Part shown: positions 33,363 through 41,063 of the stretch, one piece after another | How positions within the stretch are numbered: position 1 is the first letter of the stretch | How the letters are laid out: the number at the start of each line of letters is the position of its first letter | Source of the DNA: Glomus cerebriforme | Lineage: Eukaryota > Glomeromycota > Glomeromycetes > Glomerales > Glomeraceae | Length of the DNA stretch: 41,063 nt | Assembly: GCA_003550305.1 (NCBI GenBank) | Contig: QKYT01000035.1 | Location: 59,795 to 100,857 of the forward strand | Direction: 5' to 3' | Translations under genes and position numbers: made by a program | The notes under the pieces: model-generated | What the model saw: the letters and a program-made list of their open reading frames with translations, nothing else | What the model was told of the DNA's origin: nothing | The model's database searches: none

Positions 33363-35274
33363 TTAAGGAAAGTGGTTAGAACCACTAGCACTGGGGAGAT
33401 GAGCAGAAAGTCGCTTGGCTAAATTATGAAATTCGGAAGTAATATCAGAAACCAAGGTATGAGTGGAAGCAGCGGTCTGTTTAAGAGCTTCTAACTCAGC
33501 CTTCGGATCCTTTGAAATAGCAGGAGAGGAAGGACGAGCAGAAGGAGTGATACTGGGGGAAGAAAGATCCACTAAGTCAGGATCAGGATTAGGAGAGGCA
33601 TTATCAGCGTCTTTCATAATGACGTCCGAATGTGAGGAACGAGGGGAAGAGGCAGGCTCAGAAGGAGCTTTAGGGTCATTAGATAAAAGCTGTTCTAACT
33701 GGACAATACGATTATCTTGATCAGTGAGAATATTCTTGAGGAGAGCAAGACGAGAAGCAAATCCATCTAGGGCTTCTTGGATATCATCAGGAGACATGAA
33801 GTTGTCACCCGTAGGAGGGCGGTGACTAGAACGGGAAATGTTACGTTCATTTCAAGGTCATTTAGTAATCTTAGAGGAACCACGACCAGTAGAAGGAGGG
33901 GAACTAGAGGAAGAAGATTTGGCCGCATCCGCAAAGGATTTACCAGGGGAAACCTTAGGAGATGGTTTGCGGTACTGAGCAGGACGATATTTGGAATAAA
34001 GGTTGGTGAGAGCGGAATTTTTCTTAGTAGGGGATTTAGGCCTACTAGAACATTTTTCAGGGTCACAGTCGAGCTTGCCGCAATTACGGCATAAAAGTTT
34101 GGTTTGACTAGGTTGGAACCAAGCAAGAGAACGACCGTTAAAAGCACAGGAGATGTCAATGGCATTTTGTAAAGCCTCTTCAGAAGCGAAAGTCACGTGG
34201 CAAAAGGGTTTGCGATGATAAGATGTAACAAATCTAGAAAATGTAATAGATTTAGCTGAGACAGCTTCGGTAATAGCAGAAAGATCTGCTTCAACTACAT
34301 TAGATGGGAAACTGAAGAGTACAGCAACATGTGTACGCCGGAGTTATTTTTGCTCCAAAGAAAAGGAGGAAGGATTGACACGGACGAAAGCGCCCATGCA
34401 AAGAACGTCCCAACGATTAGACTGGAACAGATCCAGTGCAGCGGAATTATCATAAGTAATTTCAGCACGTTGGAAGAGGTTTTTAGTAGTAATAACACAT
34501 TTTGTGATATTGCCGTATCGAGAAAACGAACCTAAAAGTTGGGGACGGGTAACATCGAGTGGTATATCTGAGACCTGTAAAGATCGACTGCGTGCATCTT
34601 GGTGTAATGCCGCAGGATCATGCATATGGAAAAGAAGATTTTCCAAATCAGGAATGGGAGCAGAGATCAATTGGTCCCTGTGATCGGCTGATCTAAAGCC
34701 AACGATGATCTGTTTGGCATCAGCCGAGAGCGCTGTTACTAAATGAGGAATATTGGAAAACATGGCAATCGACCGCAGCGCAAAGGGCTGAATTGGTCTT
34801 GAATTTTTCGAGGAGAGCGGGATAAGAATTCGGAGCCGCAGCAGCGAAGAAAATAGAAGAGGAGACTTGCACGGCAGCGTCAAGTGGAATTTCATCGTCA
34901 TCGGTAACTTTATTTTTACCCTTATTGACTGAGGAAGTGGCGTAGATGGAGTCATCAACCGTTTCCACTTGAGGAGTGGGAGAGGTAGAGGAGGAGGAAG
35001 GAGGAACGAAGGGAATAGCAGTTGGGGAAAGAGGGGTTTCAGCTTGGGAAGCAGAGCTAGAGATGGGAGGAGTAGCGAAATCCTCATCCATATTGGTGTC
35101 AGTGGTAGACCGAGCCCATTTATTAGGGGCAAGAGGAGGGGAAGAAGGAGCAGAACTAGAGTTGTTATTAGAATCAGAATTTTTGGGCAAAGAAGAACTA
35201 GAAGACCCAGAGGCAGAAGGCTTAGGGCCGGGTTGTTTATCAGCTTTGGTTTGACCAGAACGCTTGCGAGTCAT
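33363..35274 (-). pseudogene. LINE ORF1: nucleic-acid-binding protein with RRM-like and zinc-knuckle regions, interrupted
   Basis: About 637 codons. The start at 35274 opens a Ser/Pro-rich, basic N-terminus (MTRKRSGQTKADKQPG). A one-base frameshift falls between about 34800 and 34745. The new frame gives a region with RRM character (RSLQVSDIPLDV ... GNITKCVITT ... AEITYD, about 34380-34580). A TAA at 34344-34346 follows, then a second RRM-like stretch ending FCHVTFASEEALQNAI. Next is a CX2CX4CX4C knuckle, CRNCGKLDCDPEKC (about 34052-34093). Two TGA codons at 33858-33860 and 33852-33854 separate this from a C-terminal piece with coiled-coil character (ALLKNILTDQDNRIVQLEQL). Family knowledge: ORF1 proteins bind the element's RNA and form the ribonucleoprotein. 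The fourth zinc ligand set is all Cys rather than CCHC. Confidence 0.85.
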
Positions 35275-35397
35275 GGTTAAAGAAGAACAGTAAAGTTTAT
35301 AGAAAAGTTGTAAAGAAAATAAACGAAAAATAAAATAAAATTTCCTTTAGCAAAAAATTGGGCAGAGCGGAGTGGGAAAGAGTTTTTTTTCTCGATC

Positions 35398-35412
35398 TTG
35401 ATATTAGCAGAG
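35398..35412 (+). repeat. LINE target-site duplication, right copy
   Basis: Exact copy of 27355-27369, adjoining the 5' end of the minus-strand LINE. Confidence 0.9.
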
Positions 35413-35571
35413 TTATGCTTTAATAAATTAATAATATATAATTTTAGCCAAAATTATATTAATTTTAGCCAAAATTGCAGAATTAAACCTTAATTTTCGC
35501 AATTGTTTGCAATATCACAAATTGCAATTATTCTGCAATTGTCTATTTGCAGACCCATCTTTACTTAAGGA

Positions 35572-36880
35572 ACTAAAATAGTGATCACTATCTGTAAAAT
35601 AAAACCCAAAGGAATGTAATAACAAGAAAACCAATTATTAATACCTAAAGTACTATTCCATAGTATTCAAAATCTTAGAACTAAGAAATCCAAAAAAATT
35701 TGCAAATGCTAATATACAGTATACTCTCTAGCCAGTTTAGCATTTATCTTTACAAGTATAAAAAAACTAATATCCTATCACCTTTTTACCAACAAAAATA
35801 ATAATAAAAACTAAAATAAAGGTAATTTTTATCAAATTTAAATACCAGAAAAGATTTTTCTTATTGTGTCAAACCTATGTGATAACTTTGTGAAAAGTAT
35901 TTTACTTTTAAAAAACTTTATCAAAAGTAGCCACAAGTCCTACTTGTGCTTGTAGAAGGTATTTTAGAATACCAAACGGCCTTTCAGGTATTAACTTGAA
36001 ATAAAATGTAAATAACTGAAAGTTATCATAAATCTGACTTGTGAAGAAACTTGGTAAACTGGAGACTATTATTCATACTTTCTAAAGCTTTTTAGTTAAA
36101 TCCAGTGATGTAGAATAACTTTTTCTAAAACTAAAAGACTACTTTCTTAGTGTAAAATAGCAAAAAGCGCAACTTTTCTTTTTCAAACTTCTTGGAAAAA
36201 ATGGATGTAAGGATCAGCAAGAAGAATTATCCTTAATTTAATTTATAATTGTATATTTATTAAATACTTAAAATATATTATTATTATTAGCATCTATCTA
36301 AATTATAAATAAAAATCTATATTATGAATTAATTGTGTAATATTTTAAAATTTTAAAATCATATGATTCTTATTTTAAAAGAAATGAATATTATATACAG
36401 TATTTCTAAAAAAAAAAGAAAAAAAACTTCAATTTAAAGGCTTAAATATCCAGTAAATATTTTGTAAATATCTGCAATTTATCTAAATTTAAATTAGAAA
36501 TGATTATTTAATTAAATGTATTAAATAATCTATAAATACCTTCTTATTGTTATATTTCATTTTTTATGTATTTATTAATTTTTTATTCTTTATTATCTCA
36601 TATTTTATATATGATAAAATGTCTAACTATATTCAAATTGATGAAAGTAAATATAAAAAGTTATTATTATCAATAACTAATCAAAAATATGTGAAAATTT
36701 ATTACAAAAAAATGCTAAAATTACTATTTTTCTTATGCATAAAGATTCAGAATTACTTATTGAAATAAGTTAACAGATGGTGCTAGATCTTAAAAAAAAT
36801 TATTATAAAAAACTTAATACAAAACTAACATATGTTCAAATAGTAAAATATTTTGTTGAAATTTATAATAAAAAGAATTT
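35572..36880. other. Decayed repeat DNA with an orphan Tigger-like end
   Basis: The stretch continues the sequence interrupted at 26835. At 35717 CAGTATACTCTCT preceded by TA repeats the terminal sequence of the Tigger element at 11384-13833, but no partner end was found. The remainder (36240-36880) is AT-rich. An open frame at 36547-36768 has a biased, low-complexity translation, and I do not call it a gene. Confidence 0.4.
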
Positions 36881-36889
36881 ATAACTATA

Positions 36890-37497
36890 TGAAAAAATAA
36901 TAAATTTAAAGGATTATTTAACTAGTAATTATATTAATCATCTTAATATTGCATATGATATTACAAAAAAAAAATATTAATAAAAAATGAAAAAACAACA
37001 AATATCTTAACAACTACAAATTAATACTATTTTTCATAAAATAATATCAGATAATTCATAAAGAAAAGCTTTTCTTAATCAAAAGTTTATTAGCATATTA
37101 ATAAAAAATTATTAACTATTCAGTATTTGTAAAGTTAAAGGATTTCTTAAGTTTATCTCCTTTATACCAATTATTAAATAAAAAAAAATTTGTAAATTAC
37201 TTACAAATGGTTATAATTATACTAAAAATGTTTTAGTTAATGATTTACATTCAAATATTATTGCTTACTCTTTGACTACAGACTTATGGATTGCACAAAA
37301 CTAAATGGAATATATTGTAATTATATATATATATATTAATAAACAATTCAAATTAAATGAAGCAATTCTTGCAATTAAATATATGCCATATTCTCATACT
37401 GGTAAAACAATTGCAGAAGAAATTCAAAGTATTATAGATAAATAGAATTTGACTGATAAAGTCTTTACAATTACAATTAATAATGATAGCAATTAAA
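36890..37497 (+). pseudogene. hAT transposase, N-terminal half, degenerate
   Basis: Plus-strand reading gives SNYINHLNIAYDITKK (tail of a BED-type zinc finger, about 36925-36975). Next is MKKQQIS and KAFLNQKFISILIKNY. SLTTDLWIAQN (about 37270-37305) follows, containing the first catalytic Asp of the hAT RNase-H-like domain. After it come FKLNEAILAIKYMPYSHTGK and KVFTITINNDSN, where the family's second Asp (TDNGSN) has become Asn. Stops occur where Gln and Trp are expected (AQN-stop-MEY and DK-stop-NLTDK). The C-terminal half, including the dimerisation region, is absent. No terminal repeats were found. It shows that an autonomous hAT lineage once existed here, but no link to the nearby MITE ends can be shown. 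Confidence 0.75.
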
Positions 37498-38641
37498 TAT
37501 GCAGTTAATAATACAATATAAATATTATATATTAAAATATAAAAAAAAATTATATAAAGTATTGCTAATCTTAACTAAAGGAAAAATTGTCCCTTTCCTC
37601 TAAAAAAAAAATTCAAATAGTAAACTTATTCATTTAAATGATAAATATGTTGGATAAATATACAATTGTATAAAAATTTGGAAAATTTGATTAAAATAAA
37701 TTTTTTAAATAAAAAACCAAAATTTTACTTTTTTTTTAAAAAAACTTTCTGAATAATTTGTTTCTTAACTTAAAAAACCTTTTTCTTAACATAAATTTAT
37801 AATTAATAATATTTTATTTAAAATTAAAAAAAGGGAATTTTTCTACGTGATTTTATAGTGCCGGCCAGAACTATAATTTGATGTTTGAAAATCATCATTT
37901 TCACGTGATCTATACGTCAGAATGTCATCGTGTCAACAGAAAACGGCTTATTTTACTTTTTTGCTTTCTTGAAAACGAACAAATTGCGAAAGGTCAACTC
38001 AAACTATTCGTCTTTTTTATCTTTTTTCTTTGTATATTTTTATATAGTTCATAAAAAAGAGCGAAAGTTTACAGTGACAACTACCTTTCAATAATAAAAG
38101 AATAAAAGAATACTACACCAATATCACAAATTAATACATTATATTCTTAACAAATCAAGTAAGTGACCTTCATAGATGTATATCTATTTACAAAAACTTT
38201 ACGTGAAATTAATTTAACTTTTAATAAAATAATTCTCTCATAATTTCTCCAAAGTATCAAGTCTTTTTATTCATAGATCTTGTCAATATAGGCATAATAA
38301 ATTTCTGTTCATATGCCTGTGTACGACACTTTTCGCTCGACATCGATAGATACTTTCTCAAACATAAAGGACAATATTTGAATTATTATTTTTTTGTTAA
38401 GGTTATTATTAATTTTTATATAACTCGATAAGCATTAATTGGATACTTTATATTTTTACTCGCTTTTGAATCATTTCACTAATTATATTTGTTATATTTA
38501 ACTATTGAAAAATAAGAATCTTATTACGGTTTAAGATTTTCAATAAAGCTAAGGAGAATTATTATAAAAACGAAAGTTCTAGTTTTGGACAGTTAATAAT
38601 ATTCAAACTATTATATATATATATATTCCAAAAAAAAAACA
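37498..38641 (+). promoter_or_regulatory. Upstream region of the PPZ gene
   Basis: About 37840-38040 is richer in GC and contains TCACGTGAT and CTACGTGA motifs, possible E-box-like sites. From about 38040 the sequence resembles a 5' UTR. A GTAAGT at 38160-38165 could be the donor of a 5' UTR intron, but no acceptor could be chosen. A (TA)n tract ends about 15 bases before the ATG. Promoter function is inferred from position. Confidence 0.4.
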
Positions 38642-40182
38642 ATGGGCAACTCTACTTCGAAGAAACATTTGTTGAGCTTATCGAAAAATAATAATGATAA
38701 TGTTTCAAATGAAGAAATGAGGAAAGACAGAAAAGAAAATGGTTATGGTTCAAGTGCAGGTCCTGTAAATCCGATAACAGATGCATTAACTGTCGATACT
38801 AATGCTAATAATAATAATACATCCACAAATTCTGAAGATAGTTTACCAATTTCACCTTCTTCTCCTATGGAACCAATTCTTCTGCGACCGAATGGGAATA
38901 ATGATTCCAACAATAATATTGTGGAGGCAAATGATTCGAATGGACAGTTACCTGCACATATTTCTGGTCAAAATAACGCATTTACACTGGCAGTAAATGA
39001 TCATATAAAATCTCTCGAAATTGATGATATGATACAACGTCTCATTTCCGCCGGATATTCTAATAAAGTATCAAAATCTGTGCCTCTGAAAAATGCGGAA
39101 ATACATGCTATTTGTCAAGCTGCACGTGAGATATTCTTATCACAGCCGACACTCATTGAGCTTTCCCCACCAGTCAAAATTGTCGGCGATGTTCATGGTC
39201 AATATTCGGACCTTATTAGGTTATTCGATATGTGTGGGTTTCCTCCTGCAGCAAATTATTTATTTCTTGGTGATTACGTGGATCGTGGGAAACAGAGTTT
39301 GGAGACTATACTGCTTTTACTCTGTTACAAGATAAAGTATCCTGAAAATTTTTTTTTGCTGAGAGGAAATCACGAATGTGCTAATGTAACAAGAGGTAAA
39401 TTTAAAAGAATTTTTTTGTAATATTTGTCATATTACAATGTTTATGTAATTTATCATTTTATTTTTTATTTTTCAAGTATATGGGTTTTATGATGAATGT
39501 AAACGACGATCAAATCTCAAGACATGGAAAGCTTTTATAAGTGTGTTTAATTGCCTTCCAATTGCCGCCATTGTAGCAAATAAAATTTTTTGTGTACATG
39601 GTGGCTTATCGCCTTCTCTCTCATCTATGGATGAAATTCGGAGTATTCAACGTCCCACAGATGTACCAGATTATGGACTGCTTAACGATCTATTATGGTC
39701 GGATCCTTCAGAAACAGCTGTAGATTGGGAGGATAATGAACGAGGTGTTAGCTATTGCTTCGGAAAAGCAATTATCATGGAATTTTTGCAACGTCATGAC
39801 TTTGATTTAGTATGTCGCGCACATATGGTAGTTGAGGATGGCTATGAATTTTTTAATGAGAGGACACTGGTAACTGTGTTCTCTGCTCCAAATTATTGTG
39901 GAGAGTTTGATAACTTTGGGGCAGTAATGAGTGTAAATGAGGAACTTTTATGTAGTTTTGAACTACTTAAGCCTCTTGATGCTTCAATGTTGAGATTACA
40001 ACAGCAGCAAAATAAACAAAGGCGAAGGCCAAGGTATGTGAATTTACTTTAAATTCTATATAAAACTTAATAATAGAGAAAATCCTTTTTATTATAGAAT
40101 CTAATGCAGTTTATTCTATTTTTTTAGTGGATTAACTGGACCCCACAGTCCACCTGCTGTAAACATGGCACAAACAGTATGA
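38642..40182 (+). CDS. PPZ1: PPZ-type serine/threonine protein phosphatase
   Basis: Three exons: 38642-39395, 39478-40033 and 40128-40182. Introns are 39396-39477 and 40034-40127, both GT...AG, giving 454 residues. The N-terminus MGNSTSKK fits an N-myristoylation signal as in yeast Ppz1/Ppz2. A Ser/Asn-rich low-complexity region of about 125 residues follows, much shorter than in yeast Ppz1. The catalytic domain holds the metal-binding and catalytic motifs GDVHGQY (182-188), GDYVDRG (210-216) and RGNHE (241-245). H292 lies in VHGGLSP and H367 in [13 protein letters not shown], and the domain closes with [11 protein letters not shown]. All are intact. [13 protein letters not shown] and the myristoylation signal favour PPZ over PP1. 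Family role: control of cation homeostasis, cell-wall integrity and cell cycle, inhibited by Hal3-like proteins. The Kozak context is AAACAATGG. Exon 3 adds a short tail ending MAQTV. Confidence 0.92.
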
Positions 40183-41063
40183 GAAACAAATATTTATTTT
40201 TTATTTGTGTATGTATATGCTTTGTTTATAATATTTTTTATCCTATTTACACTTCTTTATTCTAATTTTAATTACCTACTTCTGTTGAACAATTGTAATA
40301 ATCTTGTTTATATATTTGTTTTATTTCTTTTTATGCATTTATGCATTTATGCATTTTTTTTATTTTACTTTATTTTATTTTATTTTATTTTTTTATTTTT
40401 TTTTTGTATTTTTATCTTTTGTTATGATAGTATAATAATTTTATACTATATACTTTTAAATATATTTATTTAAATATAAATTTTCTTTTGTGATTTTATT
40501 ATTAATATTATTAATATTAAAGTTTCTGAAAGGAACTCTGTTTTATATTATTATGTATATAGAATTTTATTAACAAAAAGATTAAATATGCAAAAAGTTG
40601 GATATTTTGTATATGTTATAAGTTTTTCTTCATATTATTTTCATTACAAATATATTCAAATTTAAAATTTAATTAATGCTTATAATATTTTAAAAAATTA
40701 AATAACTTTAAATTTATTAATAAAAATAATAAAAAAAAAAAAATTATTTACAAATAAAAAAAAAAAAAAAAGAAAAATATAATTATATTTTCTATAAATA
40801 GTAAAAAATATTATCATTTGTAACCATTTATTAAATTACCAATAAAAATAATTAATATAATTAAATAATAAAAAAAAATAAAGCTTCTAGTATTTATTAA
40901 AGTTTAAATTATAATCAGAATTTAAAATATCAGAATTTAAATTTAAGTATTAAAATTTGAATTTTAGAATGTAAATTATTAAAAGTTAGAATTTATATAA
41001 CAGTCAGTGGAAATGTCACAAAATTAGCAGTGAGTTTTTTTGTACTATGATATTACAATATAA
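40183..41063. other. 3' flank of the PPZ gene
   Basis: T-rich then AT-rich low-complexity sequence, including repeated TTTTATTTTA and ATGCATTT words near 40330-40400. It presumably contains the 3' UTR. An open frame at 40207-40473 is a translation of T runs and is not a gene. Confidence 0.5.

Larger units (their letters stand above)
27370..35397 (-). mobile_element. Non-LTR retrotransposon (LINE), about 8.0 kb, essentially full length
   Basis: Bounded by an exact 15-bp target duplication. The 3' end is a run of 11 A residues (T at 27370-27380 on this strand). The 5' end lies at about 35397, with a 5' UTR near 120 bases. ORF1 (RRM-like regions plus a zinc knuckle) is followed by ORF2 (APE-type endonuclease, reverse transcriptase, RNase H, C-terminal Cys motif). 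This layout is known from I-like and fungal Tad-like LINEs. The clade is not settled from sequence alone. The element is far less AT-rich than its surroundings. Both ORFs are interrupted, so this copy is inactive although structurally complete. Confidence 0.95.
26843..35563. mobile_element. hAT-like element with TGCAAT arrays, split by an 8-kb LINE
   Basis: Ends are TAAAGATGATGCTGCAAT and TAAAGATGGGTCTGCAAA (from the right). The flanking 8-mers CTTAAGGG (26835-26842) and CTTAAGGA (35564-35571) match at 7 of 8. Subterminal sequence is rich in TTGCAAT/ATTGCAG words. Removing the LINE leaves about 680 bp, including a 147-bp tandem repeat (about 26990-27369). The architecture agrees with the other elements in this window. 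No transposase is present. Confidence 0.75.

Noticed and set aside
27898..35280. Many secondary frames over the LINE on both strands
   Set aside because: They overlap the recognised ORF1 and ORF2 in other frames. Only pieces continuing known domains were kept.
36547..36768. 73-codon plus-strand frame
   Set aside because: The translation is Phe/Ile/Tyr/Lys-rich, as expected from AT-rich noise, and it ends before the clear hAT homology begins in another frame.
40207..40473. 88-codon frame after the PPZ gene
   Set aside because: It is a reading of T-rich low-complexity sequence (runs of Phe, Leu, Ile, Tyr) in the likely 3' flank.
1..41063. tRNA and rRNA genes
   Set aside because: Visual search found no tRNA A/B box pair with a foldable cloverleaf and no rRNA-like GC-rich block.

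Overview
The window looks like nuclear DNA of a very AT-rich, transposon-laden fungus. My best inference is an arbuscular mycorrhizal fungus (Glomeromycotina, Rhizophagus-like). The reasons are a fungal Sec7 and a Ppz-type phosphatase with short introns, extreme AT content between genes, and relics of Tigger/pogo, Tc1, MULE, hAT and LINE elements crowded together. No database search was possible, so the species is unproven. There is one 790-base assembly gap, and scattered N calls lie inside repeats.

Only two host genes are convincing. At the left (3426-9464, minus strand) lies an intact, intronless 2012-residue SEC7/BIG-type Arf-GEF. At the right (38642-40182, plus strand) lies a three-exon gene for a PPZ-type Ser/Thr phosphatase of 454 residues. 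They face outward from about 29 kb of transposon-derived DNA. SEC7 acts in trans-Golgi vesicle formation. The phosphatase belongs to the family that controls ion homeostasis and cell-wall stress in yeasts. I see no functional link between the two.

The interior is a stack of insertions. Six hAT-like elements can be delimited from the sequence: 2793-3001, 9921-14253, 16222-17574, 18610-19807, 22055-22754 and 26843-35563. Each begins TA(A/G), has imperfect inverted ends and carries 8-bp flanking repeats (three exact, one 7/8, two degenerate). The larger ones also have subterminal arrays of a short motif and internal tandem repeats. A pogo/Tigger element (11384-13833) sits in the second. A 176-bp MITE sits in the fourth. 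An 8-kb non-LTR retrotransposon (27370-35397, minus strand, 15-bp target duplication, poly-A end) sits in the sixth. A Tc1-like element (20132-21779), a MULE transposase relic (about 15770-16130) and a hAT transposase relic (about 36890-37497) complete the picture. All transposase and retrotransposon genes are broken.

The most unusual signal is in the elements at 16222-17574 and 18610-19807. Their interiors are tandem arrays of modules that look like tiny exons, each bounded by a polypyrimidine/AG acceptor and a GT(A/G)AGT-like donor. A second oddity is a degenerate telomere-like (CCCTAA-type) tract inside a MITE near 1310-1358. A third is that nearly all mismatches between once-identical copies, and most LINE stop codons, fit C-to-T/G-to-A transitions.
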